Assembly (NCBI GenBank): GCA_965246835.1
Contig: CBDFFQ010000001.1
Span: 2,604,001-2,668,000 of the forward strand
From: JANPPS01 sp965246835
Lineage (GTDB): Bacteria > Pseudomonadota > Alphaproteobacteria > Acetobacterales > Acetobacteraceae
Direction of reading: 5' to 3'
DNA length: 64,000 bases
This document shows, one piece after another, positions 51,278-59,593 of the stretch. Each line of letters begins with the position of its first letter. Position 1 is the first letter of the stretch. The notes under the pieces were generated by a model. It saw only the letters and a program-made list of their open reading frames with translations, did not search any database and was not told the origin of the DNA. Made by a program: the position numbers and the translations under genes.

Positions 51278-54071
51278 GCAGCGCCGCCAGCACGCGGGCG
51301 GGGGTGGCGGGCACGCGGGTGAGGCGCACGCCGGTGGCGTCGGCGATGGCGTTGAGGATCGCGGGCGCGGTCGCGATCAGCGCGGGCTCCCCCACGCCCT
51401 TGGCGCCATAGGGGCCGATCGGGTCCCGATCCTCGATCAGGATCACCTCGATCGGCGGCACGTCACCGATGGTGGGGATCAGGTAGTCGTGCAGGTTCTC
51501 CGTGCGCCCCGGCAGGTATTCCTCCATGAGCGCGAGCCCGATGCCCTGCGCGATGCCGCCATGGATCTGCCCCTCGACCTGCTGCGGATTGATCGCGCGG
51601 CCCACATCGTGCGCGGCGACGATCCGCTTCACCACGACCGTGCCGAGGCCGGTGTCGATCTCGATATGCGCGAGCTGGGCCGCGAAGGCGTAGCTGGCGT
51701 ACGGGACGCCCTGGCCGTCCGGGTCCAGCGGCGTGGTGGGCGGATCGAAATGCCCGTCGCCGCGGAGCGTGAGGTTGTCGGCGTCGGGGGTGGGGAGGTC
51801 GATGCGATGGGTGATACCGTCGTGGTATATGGAAGCCCCCTCTGCCGCTGGCGAAAGAGGGTCGGGTTGAGGGTGCGGCGCGAGGCCGGGAGATCGGGGG
51901 TATGTGACCCCACCCTCACCCAACCCTCTCCCGCCAGCGGGAGAGGGCTTCGGCAGCACGATAACGGCATCTACCCCCGCATTGACCTGCCGCAGGATCG
52001 CCGCCCGCAGCGCCTCCCCCGCCAGCCGCGCCGCGGTGCCACTGACAAAGGTCTGCCGGCTGGCGCTGGTCTTGCCGGCGTCGGGCGTGCGGTCCGTGTC
52101 GCCCGCCACCAGCGCCACGCGATCCACCGGCACACCCAGCGCGTCCGCCGCGATCTGCAGCATGATCGTGTTGCTGCCCTGGCCGATATCCACGGCGCCG
52201 GAGAGCAGGACGGCGTGACCGGACGGCGTGAGGCCCATGACCATGTGGGACGGGTTCGCCAGGCTCGTGTTGCCGATGCCATACCACATGCAGGCCACGC
52301 CCACGCCCTGCCGCATCGGGCCCGGCCCGGTGTTGAACGCGGCGGCCTCCGCCCGGAGCGCCTGCCACCGCGGGCGCAGCGCGTCCAGGCAGGCGGTAAG
52401 CGGGGTGCCGGCGCCCATGACCTGCCCGGTGGCGGTGGCATCACCGGGGCGGAGCGCGTTCAGATGGCGGAACTCCAGCCGGTCATGCCCCACTTGGTCG
52501 GCCAGCCTGTCCATCAACGCCTCGGTCGCGATACTCGCCTGCGGCACGCCGAAGCCGCGGAAGGCGCCGGCGGGGGGATCGTTGGTGTGCAGCGCCACCG
52601 TGGTCGCGTGCACGGCCGGCATGCGATAGGGGCCGCTGGCGTGGACCGGCACGCGGTTCGCGACGGTCGGGCCCCAGCTGGCATAGGCGCCGGTGTTGAA
52701 CACCCCATGGAAGCGCATCGAAGCCAGCCGGCCATCGGCGCCGGCCGTCGCCTCCGCCTCGATGCGGGCGGGATGGCGCTTGGTGGTGGCGGCCATGCTC
52801 TCCGGCCGGGTATAGACCAAGCGGACCGGGCGCCGCGTAAGCCAGGATGCGACGGCGACGAGCGGTTGCACCGAGAGATCGAGCTTGCCGCCAAACCCGC
52901 CCCCCACTGCGGAGGGAATGACCCTGATCTGGTCGGGCCGCAGAGCCAGGATCAGCGCCAGCTCGTCCCGGTCCATGTAGGGCGTTTGGGTGGAGGCGAA
53001 CACTTCGATCCGGTCCCCCACGCGCCGGGCCCAGCCGGCCTCCGGCTCGATATAGGCGTGTTCGACGAAGCCGGTTTCGATGGCGATGCCGGCATGCGCC
53101 GCGGCGTGCCCCGGTGTCCCGCGCACGACCCGGCCGCGGCACAGCACGTTGCCCGGCGCATGAGCATGAAGCTCTGCGGCCTCCTCGGCCTCGGCGAACG
53201 TGACCGGGGGCAGCACCTCCCACATGATCGGCACGGCCGCGTCCGCGATCGCGGCCACCGTCTCCGCATCGCCCAGCAAGGCGCACACGGGATCCCCGCG
53301 ATACAGGGCGGTGTGCGCGGCCAGCACGGGCTGGTCCTTGCCGGTAGGGTAGATGCCGTAGCGGTTGCAGGGAATGTCCGCGGCCGTCAGCACGCGGAGC
53401 AGGCCGGGATGGGCGGCGAGCAGCGGCGCCATGTCGCCCAGGGCGAACCGGGCGTGCGGGTGTGGGCTGCGGATGACCCGCAAGGTCAGGAACGCCTCCT
53501 CCGGCACAAGATCGGCGCCGAAGGCCTCGCGGCCCGTCAACTTGGCCGGCCCGTCCACCTTCGACAGGCGGGCGCCGACGGCCGTGGCGGCGTCCGGCGC
53601 CAGATCGGGGCCGGTCACGTCGAGAATGGCCTCGATGATCTTGCGATACCCGGTGCAGCGGCAGAGCACGCCAGCCAACGCATCCTCGATCTCGGGCTCC
53701 GACGGCCCCGGCGTATGGGCCAGCAGCGCGGTCGCGGCCATCAGCATGCCCGGCGTGCAGATGCCGCACTGGGCGGCGCCGTGGCGCAAGAAGGCGCGCT
53801 GCAGATCGTTCAGGGCCGGGCTGGCCAAACCCTCCACCGTCCGGACCTCACGGCCCTGCACCCGGGCGGCGGGCAACAGGCAGGCGCAGACCTGCTCGCC
53901 ATCCAGCAGGATCGTGCAGGCGCCGCAATCGCCGGCGTTGCAGCCGATCTTGGTCCCGGTCAGGCCGAGATCGTCCCGCAACACGTCCGACAGCCGGCGC
54001 CCCGGCGGCACGCGCACATCGACGGGTTGGCCGTTCAAGGTAAAAGTGAGGGGCTCGGCCGGGGACCTCAT
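51270..54071 (-). CDS. Molybdenum hydroxylase, fused 2Fe-2S and Mo-cofactor subunits
   Basis: 933 residues. Residues about 5-160 are the iron-sulfur subunit: GCNAGDCGACTILLDGEQVCAC and CGICTPGMLMAA followed by LCRCTGYRKI give the two [2Fe-2S] sites. From about 170 the xanthine-dehydrogenase-type Mo domain follows (SAVGGGFGGKLD, FRGFGVPQA, and the catalytic Glu in GAKGVGEPALI near the end). Near residues 705-745 an in-frame REPIN (51838-51947) encodes KPSPAGGRGLGEGGVTYP... DPLSPAAEG, foreign to the family. It hydroxylates an N-heterocycle or similar compound with the FAD subunit encoded upstream. Confidence 0.88.
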   Translation of the reverse strand: MRSPAEPLTFTLNGQPVDVRVPPGRRLSDVLRDDLGLTGTKIGCNAGDCGACTILLDGEQVCACLLPAARVQGREVRTVEGLASPALNDLQRAFLRHGAAQCGICTPGMLMAATALLAHTPGPSEPEIEDALAGVLCRCTGYRKIIEAILDVTGPDLAPDAATAVGARLSKVDGPAKLTGREAFGADLVPEEAFLTLRVIRSPHPHARFALGDMAPLLAAHPGLLRVLTAADIPCNRYGIYPTGKDQPVLAAHTALYRGDPVCALLGDAETVAAIADAAVPIMWEVLPPVTFAEAEEAAELHAHAPGNVLCRGRVVRGTPGHAAAHAGIAIETGFVEHAYIEPEAGWARRVGDRIEVFASTQTPYMDRDELALILALRPDQIRVIPSAVGGGFGGKLDLSVQPLVAVASWLTRRPVRLVYTRPESMAATTKRHPARIEAEATAGADGRLASMRFHGVFNTGAYASWGPTVANRVPVHASGPYRMPAVHATTVALHTNDPPAGAFRGFGVPQASIATEALMDRLADQVGHDRLEFRHLNALRPGDATATGQVMGAGTPLTACLDALRPRWQALRAEAAAFNTGPGPMRQGVGVACMWYGIGNTSLANPSHMVMGLTPSGHAVLLSGAVDIGQGSNTIMLQIAADALGVPVDRVALVAGDTDRTPDAGKTSASRQTFVSGTAARLAGEALRAAILRQVNAGVDAVIVLPKPSPAGGRGLGEGGVTYPRSPGLAPHPQPDPLSPAAEGASIYHDGITHRIDLPTPDADNLTLRGDGHFDPPTTPLDPDGQGVPYASYAFAAQLAHIEIDTGLGTVVVKRIVAAHDVGRAINPQQVEGQIHGGIAQGIGLALMEEYLPGRTENLHDYLIPTIGDVPPIEVILIEDRDPIGPYGAKGVGEPALIATAPAILNAIADATGVRLTRVPATPARVLAALHG
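51838..51947. repeat. REPIN-like inverted repeat pair inside the Mo-hydroxylase gene
   Basis: Left unit CCCTCTGCCGCTGGCGAAAG then AGGGTCGGGTTGAGGGT, right unit ACCCTCACCCAACCC then TCTCCCGCCAGCGGGAGAGGG, with a middle segment (about 51875-51909) ending TATGTGACCCC. Compared with 49640-49755, the order of parts and the TGTGACCCC end agree, so both are copies of one element class. The left arm has point changes, suggesting an older copy. Confidence 0.85.
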
Positions 54072-54904
54072 GCGGCCTGCGCCTGATCGGCGAAGCCCAG
54101 CAGGCCACGGCGCAACAGCTCGACGGTGGCTGTGCGGCGATAGGCGGCAGTGGCGCGAAAATCGTCGATCGGGGTGAGCGGCGCCAGGTGGTCCGGCTGC
54201 ACCAGGGCCGGATCGGGGCGATGACCGATCAGCGCCGCCTCCAGCTCGATGAGACGGACGGCCCGCGGACCGCAAGCGCCGACCGCGATGGCGGCGCGGG
54301 TGATGACGCCATCCGGCGCCTGCTCGAGCGTGAGGGCGGCCATGGTGATGGAGATGATCAAATAGCGGCGGCCGCCAAGTTTGTGGAAGCTGGAGCGGCC
54401 CGGGCGGCACGGGATGTGCAGCGCAGTCACCAGCTCCTCCGCGCGCCGGGCCGTCTGGCGGGGACCACGGATAAAATCCTGGAGCGGAAGGATGCGGCGG
54501 CCGGCGACGCTCTGCAGCTCGACCGCGGCATCCAGCGCCAGCAGGGCGGGGATGCCGTCCGCGGCGGGGCTGGCATTGCAGACATTGCCCACCAGGGTGC
54601 CGGCGTTCTGGATCTGCATGCCGCCGACCTGCCGCGCCGCGTGGCGCAGGCCGTCGAACAACGGCGGCAGCGGCGTGCGGATCAGGTCCGTCCAGGTCGC
54701 AAGGGCGGGGATGGTCCAGGCGCCGGCCCGGTGCGTGATGTCCCGCAAGCCCGGGACGGCCGTGATATCCAGCAGCTCTTCCGGCGGTTCATGGATGACC
54801 CGAGCCGGATAGTGGTCGGTGCCGCCGGCGACGATGGTGCGCGGGGCGGCGGCGAGGGCGTGAAGGGCTTGGCCGAGGCTGGTTGGGCGGAAAAATGTCG
54901 CCAC
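54068..54904 (-). CDS. FAD-binding subunit of molybdenum hydroxylase (CoxM-type)
   Basis: 278 residues from GTG 54904. FAD-site motifs: TIVAGGTDHYPARV (residues about 23-36) and the diagnostic MQIQNAGTLVGNVCNASPAADGIPALLAL (about 95-125), followed by FHKLGGRRYLIISI. It passes electrons from the 2Fe-2S centres to an acceptor in the three-part hydroxylase. First gene of the cluster; a GGAG lies nine bases before the start, and a 12-bp palindrome lies just upstream. Overlaps the next gene by four bases. Confidence 0.92.
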   Translation of the reverse strand: MATFFRPTSLGQALHALAAAPRTIVAGGTDHYPARVIHEPPEELLDITAVPGLRDITHRAGAWTIPALATWTDLIRTPLPPLFDGLRHAARQVGGMQIQNAGTLVGNVCNASPAADGIPALLALDAAVELQSVAGRRILPLQDFIRGPRQTARRAEELVTALHIPCRPGRSSFHKLGGRRYLIISITMAALTLEQAPDGVITRAAIAVGACGPRAVRLIELEAALIGHRPDPALVQPDHLAPLTPIDDFRATAAYRRTATVELLRRGLLGFADQAQAA

Positions 54905-54915
54905 GCGGGGGCTCC

Positions 54916-54927
54916 GGTTTCGAAACC
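54916..54927. promoter_or_regulatory. 12-bp palindrome GGTTTCGAAACC before the hydroxylase operon
   Basis: A perfect palindrome 12 bases upstream of the first codon of the operon, in the 121-base region shared with the divergent small gene at 55026. The position fits repressor binding over the transcription or translation start. No regulator gene adjoins the cluster. Chance occurrence is possible. Confidence 0.35.
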
Positions 54928-55025
54928 ACGTTCGGGCTGCGGTGGGTGGGGTGTCAAGCGCCTCCGGCCCGACGCATCCCGGCCCAGTGTGCCGCGTTGT
55001 GGCATCTGAACGAAGGAGGCTTGCG

Positions 55026-55250
55026 ATGAAAAGTTTGATGGTGGTTGCGCTGGCGGTGACGATGCTGCCGGGTGGGGCGATGGCGGCGGGATGCTTGAAG
55101 GGCGCGGCCGTTGGCGGGCTGGCCGGGCATGCCGTGGGCCATGGCGTCGTGGGAGCGGCGGCCGGGTGCGCCGTCGGGCGGCATCGGGCGAATGAGCGCC
55201 AGCGGGCGGCAGACCAGCCGCAGCAGCCGGCTCAGCCCACAACACGCTGA
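55026..55250 (+). CDS. Small exported glycine-zipper protein
   Basis: 74 residues. Signal peptide MKSLMVVALAVTMLPGGAMAAG, then a glycine-zipper segment (GAAVGGLAGHAVGHGVVGAAAGCAVG, residues about 25-50) and a polar Gln/Arg tail. AAGGAGG precedes ATG 55026 by six bases, an excellent ribosome site. Glycine-zipper proteins are small envelope or outer-membrane-associated proteins of unknown role. It diverges from the molybdenum-hydroxylase operon. Confidence 0.8.
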   Translation: MKSLMVVALAVTMLPGGAMAAGCLKGAAVGGLAGHAVGHGVVGAAAGCAVGRHRANERQRAADQPQQPAQPTTR

Positions 55251-55284
55251 ACGGGACACGCTGAACGGCACACGATAAGCGGGA

Positions 55285-55360
55285 TGGTGCCCAGGGGCGG
55301 AGTCGAACCACCGACACTGCGATTTTCAGTCGCATGCTCTACCAGCTGAGCTACCTGGGC
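55285..55360 (-). tRNA. tRNA-Phe (GAA)
   Basis: The minus strand folds as a 76-base tRNA with encoded CCA: acceptor GCCCAGG/CCTGGGC, D-arm GCTCAGCTGGTAGAGC, anticodon stem-loop with ACTGAAAATC (anticodon GAA), T-arm GGTTCGACTCC. The anticodon specifies phenylalanine. It lies downstream of yacG, a conserved alphaproteobacterial position. No integrated element is seen at its 3' end. Confidence 0.97.
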
Positions 55361-55402
55361 GCCGGCCGAGAGCGGGGGAGGTAGCCCAGGGCGGGGCGGG
55401 GA

Positions 55403-55603
55403 TCAAGCGGTATTGTCGCTGTCCCCGTCTCCATACGCGCCATCGTCCAACTCCGGTGGGGGCGCCGGGACAGCGTAGGTGCCGGTGAACCACCGGCCCA
55501 AATCCACGTCGGCGCATCGCTTGGAGCAGAACGGCCGAAAGCGCGCGTCGTTGAAGATCGCGTCGGTGTCGAGCGGGCGGTGGCAGATGGGGCAGTCAGG
55601 CAC
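55403..55603 (-). CDS. yacG: YacG zinc protein (DNA gyrase inhibitor)
   Basis: 66 residues. The zinc site C-x2-C...C-x3-C is in CPICHRPL and FCSKRCADVDLGRWF (Cys 4, 7, 25 and 29), exactly the YacG pattern; the C-terminus is acidic. In E. coli YacG binds GyrB and inhibits gyrase. Its start overlaps the end of the ribonuclease gene by eight bases. Confidence 0.93.
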   Translation of the reverse strand: MPDCPICHRPLDTDAIFNDARFRPFCSKRCADVDLGRWFTGTYAVPAPPPELDDGAYGDGDSDNTA

Positions 55604-56642
55604 GGGGCAACCTTTCGATGACGGGCCCGGTCAGCGCAACCGACGGGTCCGCCCGCAGGATCAGCGCACGGCCGGTGCGGTCCTGGATATCGGCACGGGC
55701 CGCGGCGTCTTCCATGAGGGCGGCGCAGATGGCCGGATGGGCGCGAAGCGCCAGGGCGGTCGCCGGGTCGGCATCGCTGTCGAACCCGAGGCGGCGTAGG
55801 GCGGCCAGACCGATGCCATGCGGGCTCGACAACAGCTCGTGCAGCGGCGGGTGGATGCGGGGCCGGGTGATCTCGGCAAAACCAAGCTGCGTGAAGCCGA
55901 GGAAGCGCGGACGCAGCGGATCGGTCGCGAGCGCCGCGGCAAGGGCCGGGCCCAGTGCGGCCCGCTTCCGACCCGGCAGGCCCGCGGCGTCGATCAGGAT
56001 CGCGCCGGACAGGTTGCGGAGGCGGATCTGCCGGGCCAGCTCCGGGAGAGCGGCATGGTTCAGCGCCGTCTGCATGGCGCGCCGTGGCCCGCGATCGGCG
56101 CTGGCGGCCGCCGTGTCCAGGTCGATCGCGACCAGGGCCGGGGTGGGATGCACGGTGGCCCGGGCGCCGCCGGGAAGCGGCACATCGGGGCTGGAGAGGG
56201 CGTCGAGCTGAGCCTCGATCGCATCATCGAAGCGCGCGCAGCGCTCCACGGATGCCCCGGGGTGGATGGCGGCCAGGCGGGGGGCGGCGCCGGGTCCCCG
56301 ATGCAGCAAGGCAGGCAGTCCGGGTTCGTCGAGCATGCCGTCCCGCGCCAGGCGGGGGCCTTTGCCGGCTTGGGCCGCGCGCGTGATACGCACCCGGACG
56401 GCCTCGCCCTCCGTCAGACCGCTGCCGCCCGCACTATCGGGCAGGAACCCCTGAGTGTCGGGCAATGCCACGAAGGCGCCGGCGAGCGCCTGCAGATGCG
56501 CCAGGACACGGCCCCGCAGGATATCACCCACGCCATCGGGATGGCCCGGCCGCTCGATCGCGTACTCCATCACGATCCCCTCCCGGACTGCGACGGCGCG
56601 GACCTCCCCCGGGCTGCGGCACACCAGGATCGTCACGGTCAC
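55596..56642 (-). CDS. rng: Ribonuclease E/G family protein
   Basis: 348 residues from GTG 56642, shorter than E. coli RNase G (489). An S1-like N-terminus (GDILRGRVLAHLQALAGAFVALPDTQGFLP) and a catalytic-region trace ALVAIDLDTAAA, with the first metal Asp, and ILIDAAGLPGR are visible, then FLGFTQLGFAEITRPR. Short versions of this kind occur in the infA-maf-rng-yacG block of Acetobacteraceae-like genomes. It would act in rRNA or mRNA processing; because the typical zinc-link and C-terminal parts are missing, activity is inferred from family only. Confidence 0.8.
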   Translation of the reverse strand: MTVTILVCRSPGEVRAVAVREGIVMEYAIERPGHPDGVGDILRGRVLAHLQALAGAFVALPDTQGFLPDSAGGSGLTEGEAVRVRITRAAQAGKGPRLARDGMLDEPGLPALLHRGPGAAPRLAAIHPGASVERCARFDDAIEAQLDALSSPDVPLPGGARATVHPTPALVAIDLDTAAASADRGPRRAMQTALNHAALPELARQIRLRNLSGAILIDAAGLPGRKRAALGPALAAALATDPLRPRFLGFTQLGFAEITRPRIHPPLHELLSSPHGIGLAALRRLGFDSDADPATALALRAHPAICAALMEDAAARADIQDRTGRALILRADPSVALTGPVIERLPRA

Positions 56643-57139
56643 GGGACCGGGAAGCCGCCGCTGCGGAGCAGATTGGCGGTTTCGTGCAGCGGCAGGCCCA
56701 CCACGGCGCTGTAACTACCGGACAGGAAGCGCACGAACGCCGCGGCCCGGCCCTGAATCGCGTAGCCGCCAGCCTTGCCCAGACCCTCGCCACACTGGGC
56801 GTAGGCCTCGATCTGGGCCGGGGAGAGCCGGGCGAAGGCCACCACGGATTCGACCATCCGCTCGGAAGACGGCTTGCCGGGACGCAGCAGGACCACGGCC
56901 GTCAGCACGCGATGACGCCGGCCAGACAAGGCTTTGAGGCACGTCGCCACGGCTTCCGGACCGGCGGCCTGCGGCAGGATGCGGCGCCCGAGCGCCACCA
57001 CGGTGTCAGCCGCCAGAACGAAGCCATCGGCTGGCACGGCGGAGGCCTTCTCATGCGCCATGCGAAGCGCATACAGGCGCGGGTTCTCGTCCCGGTGCGG
57101 TGTTTCGTCGATGTGAGCAGCCATCACGCGGTCCGGCAC
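56639..57139 (-). CDS. maf: Maf-like nucleotide pyrophosphatase, start uncertain
   Basis: At least 166 residues from GTG 57139. Maf motifs VAADTVVALGRRILPQ (catalytic Asp), SGRRHRVLTAV, and AFVRFLSGSYSAVVGLPLHET are present. The essential N-terminal LASASSRR-x-LL block is encoded in the same frame up to about 57196, before the GTG, but no ATG, GTG or TTG precedes it; an ATT codon (57229-57227) overlaps the end of infA. So the true gene probably extends to about 57230 with a non-standard start. Maf enzymes hydrolyse non-canonical nucleotides. Stop overlaps the rng start by four bases. Confidence 0.85.
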   Translation of the reverse strand: MPDRVMAAHIDETPHRDENPRLYALRMAHEKASAVPADGFVLAADTVVALGRRILPQAAGPEAVATCLKALSGRRHRVLTAVVLLRPGKPSSERMVESVVAFARLSPAQIEAYAQCGEGLGKAGGYAIQGRAAAFVRFLSGSYSAVVGLPLHETANLLRSGGFPVP

Positions 57140-57219
57140 GATGCCGATCTGGGCCAGCAGAACCAGGCGCCGTGAGCTCGCGGACGCTAGCGTGAGGGAT
57201 GGCGCTAGGTGAAGCGGCC

Positions 57220-57438
57220 CTACTTGAATCGGAACGTGATCCGGCCCTTGCTGAGGTCATACGGTGTCATCTCGACATTGACCCGGTCCCCAGCCAGCAC
57301 GCGGATCCGGTTCTTGCGCATCTTGCCGGAGGTATGCGCCAGGATGCTGTGCTCATTGTCGAGTTTGACGCGAAACATGGCATTGGGGAGTAGTTCAAGG
57401 ACGGTACCGCTGAACTCGATCATGTCTTCTTTGGACAT
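57220..57438 (-). CDS. infA: Translation initiation factor IF-1
   Basis: 72 residues, the universal length. Begins MSKEDMIEFSGTVLELLPNAMFRVKLDN, with the S1-type OB fold, HSILAHTSGKMRKNRIRVLAGDRVNVEM and ends SKGRITFRFK. IF-1 occupies the ribosomal A site during initiation. AGGAACC lies before ATG 57438. Located between hisD and maf, the common alphaproteobacterial arrangement. Confidence 0.97.
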   Translation of the reverse strand: MSKEDMIEFSGTVLELLPNAMFRVKLDNEHSILAHTSGKMRKNRIRVLAGDRVNVEMTPYDLSKGRITFRFK

Positions 57439-57469
57439 CAGGTTCCTTAATGGGTGGGATGATTTGATT

Positions 57470-58780
57470 TCAGGCCGGAATGTGATGGTGCGGTGCGGAT
57501 GGGTCAAGCCGGGCCGAGACACTGCTGGCGTGCGCGTGCAGCCCCTCGGCCGTCGCAAGGCGCACCGCGGCCGGTCCGATGGCCGCCAGCGCGTCGTGCC
57601 CCGCCTCGACCCATGTGGTGCGCTTCAGGAAGTCGAACACCGACAAGCCGGAGGCGAAGCGGGCGGTGCGGCCCGTCGGCAGCACGTGGTTCGGCCCGGC
57701 CACGTAATCCCCCAGCGCCTCTGGACACCAGGGCCCAAGGAAAGCGGCGCCGGCGTGGCGAATGCGGGCAAACATCGCCTTGGCGTCAGCCGTCATGATC
57801 TGCAGGTGCTCGGGAGCGAGCCGGTTGGTGAGGTCCACCGCCTCATCCCAATCGCGCGTGACGATCACGGCGCCATGGTCCCGCCAACTGGCCCCGGCGA
57901 TGGCGCGGCGGGGCAGGTTCATCAGGGCGGCGTCAACAGCGGCGATCACCGCGTCGGCGAAGGTGGCGCCGGTCGTCAGCAGAATACTCTGCGCGGCCTC
58001 GTCATGCTCGGCTTGCGCCAGGAGATCCAGCGCCACGTGATGCGGGTTCTGGCTGGCATCCGCCAGGATCACCACCTCGGACGGCCCGGCGATGCTGTCG
58101 ATGCCGACGCGCCCGAACACCTGCCGCTTGGCCTCCGCGACATAGGCGTTGCCGGGTCCCACGATGCGGTCCACCGGGGCGATCGTGGCGGTGCCATACG
58201 CCATGGCGCCCACGGCCTGCGCCCCGCCCACGCGATAGACCTCCGTCACCCCGGCGCGGCGCGCGGCGGCCAGCACGAGGGGGTTCAGCACCCCATCCGG
58301 CGCCGGCACGCACATCGCGATGCGCGGCACGCCCGCGACCCGGGCCGGGAGCGCGTTCATCAGCACCGAGGATGGATACGCCGCCTTGCCGCCCGGCACA
58401 TACAGCCCCACGGCATCGAGCGGCCCCCAGCGGAGGCCAAGGGTCAGGCCTTCGGCGTCCGTGTGCTCGATGTCGGTGGGCATCTGGGCGCGATGGAATG
58501 CCTCGATCCGCCGTGCCGCAAGGTCGAGGGCCTCGGCCAGATCAGGATCGATCTCGGCGGCGTCGATCTCGGATTGCGGAATACGGATCGTGCCGGGCGT
58601 AAGCGTCAGGCGATCGAAGCGGGCGGTGGCGTCGATCAGCGCCGCATCCCCGCGCGCCCGCACGTCGGCCAGGATGGTGGCTACGGCCTGGTCCACGCGA
58701 GCGGTGGTGTCGCGCCCGTCATGCAGCAGCGCCTCGAACGCGGCGGGGAACCCGGCATCGGTCGTGACAAGCCGCTTCAT
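57470..58780 (-). CDS. hisD: Histidinol dehydrogenase
   Basis: 436 residues. Characteristic blocks: GLYVPGGKAAYPSSVLMNALPARVAGV, GGAQAVGAMAYGTATIAPVDRIVGPGNAYVAEAKRQVFG, IAGPSEVVILAD, LLAQAEHDEAAQ (zinc Gln-x2-His), APEHLQ and GPNHVLPTGRTARF. It oxidises histidinol to histidine in two steps. Start overlaps the hisG stop by four bases. Followed by infA 31 bases on. Confidence 0.96.
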   Translation of the reverse strand: MKRLVTTDAGFPAAFEALLHDGRDTTARVDQAVATILADVRARGDAALIDATARFDRLTLTPGTIRIPQSEIDAAEIDPDLAEALDLAARRIEAFHRAQMPTDIEHTDAEGLTLGLRWGPLDAVGLYVPGGKAAYPSSVLMNALPARVAGVPRIAMCVPAPDGVLNPLVLAAARRAGVTEVYRVGGAQAVGAMAYGTATIAPVDRIVGPGNAYVAEAKRQVFGRVGIDSIAGPSEVVILADASQNPHHVALDLLAQAEHDEAAQSILLTTGATFADAVIAAVDAALMNLPRRAIAGASWRDHGAVIVTRDWDEAVDLTNRLAPEHLQIMTADAKAMFARIRHAGAAFLGPWCPEALGDYVAGPNHVLPTGRTARFASGLSVFDFLKRTTWVEAGHDALAAIGPAAVRLATAEGLHAHASSVSARLDPSAPHHHIPA

Positions 58781-59481
58781 GCCGGGGAAGACGGGGCGAG
58801 CGCGGCAGCAAAGCGGGCGATCCAGGCCTGGACGGCTTCGGGCCGGGTTTTGAGCGCCGTGCGGTTCACGATCAGGCGGCTGGTGACGTGCGCGATCACC
58901 TCGGTTTCGACCAGGCCATTGGCCTTCAGCGTGCTCCCGGTCTGCACGAGGTCCACGATGAGCCGGCTGAGGCCGAGGCCCGGGGCCAGCTCCATGGCGC
59001 CGTTCAGGTGCACGATCTCCGCCTGAATGCCGCGAGCGGCGTAATGGCGGCGGGCGATGCCGGGGTATTTGGTCGCGACGCGAACGCGAGACCAGGTGCT
59101 GGGGTCGTCCTGCCCGGCGGTCGACGCCGGCTCCGCCACGCTCACCCGGCAGCGCCCGATGCCGAGGTCGAGCGGGGCGTAGATCTCGGGATCGTCGAAC
59201 TCCATCAGCACATCGGCGCCGCAGATGCCGAGATGGGCGGCGCCGAACGCCACGAAGGTCGCGACGTCGAACGGTCGGACGCGCACGACGTCGAGCCCCT
59301 CATCCTCGGTCGGGAAGCGGAGGCGGCGGCTGTCTTCGTCGGTATAGTCGGGCGCCGGGCGCACGCCGGCCCGGGCCAGCAGGGGGCCGCATTCCTGGAG
59401 GATGCGCCCCTTGGGCAAGGCGAGGATCAGTGGCGTGTTCGTGTCCGCAGCGAAGGTCGCGGCGGGGAACGGGGCGGTCAT
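58777..59481 (-). CDS. hisG: ATP phosphoribosyltransferase, short form
   Basis: 234 residues, the short HisG that needs a HisZ partner (not in this window). Motifs: LILALPKGRILQECGPLL, FDVATFVAFGAAHLGICGADVLMEF, RVRVATKYPGIARRHYA and the PRPP loop ADLIVDLVQTGSTLKANGL-type (SRLIVDLVQTGSTL). It catalyses the first step of histidine synthesis. Co-transcribed with hisD. Confidence 0.95.
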   Translation of the reverse strand: MTAPFPAATFAADTNTPLILALPKGRILQECGPLLARAGVRPAPDYTDEDSRRLRFPTEDEGLDVVRVRPFDVATFVAFGAAHLGICGADVLMEFDDPEIYAPLDLGIGRCRVSVAEPASTAGQDDPSTWSRVRVATKYPGIARRHYAARGIQAEIVHLNGAMELAPGLGLSRLIVDLVQTGSTLKANGLVETEVIAHVTSRLIVNRTALKTRPEAVQAWIARFAAALAPSSPA

Positions 59482-59593
59482 GGGGCTCGCTTCGGCTGGA
59501 GTGGGGCGGGGTCTAGCACCGGAGGCCGGGCGGCGGAACCCTTGTTCGGGCGGGGTCGGACAACTAAGCTAGCTTCCTGGCCAGGAGGATACA

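Noticed and set aside
51231..54086. 951-codon plus-strand open frame
   Set aside because: Exactly opposite the molybdenum hydroxylase; His/Arg/Gly-rich shadow with no domains.
55285..55360. tRNA-Phe as the attachment site of an integrated element
   Set aside because: Both sides are the conserved core neighbourhood and no partial tRNA copy or integrase is visible.
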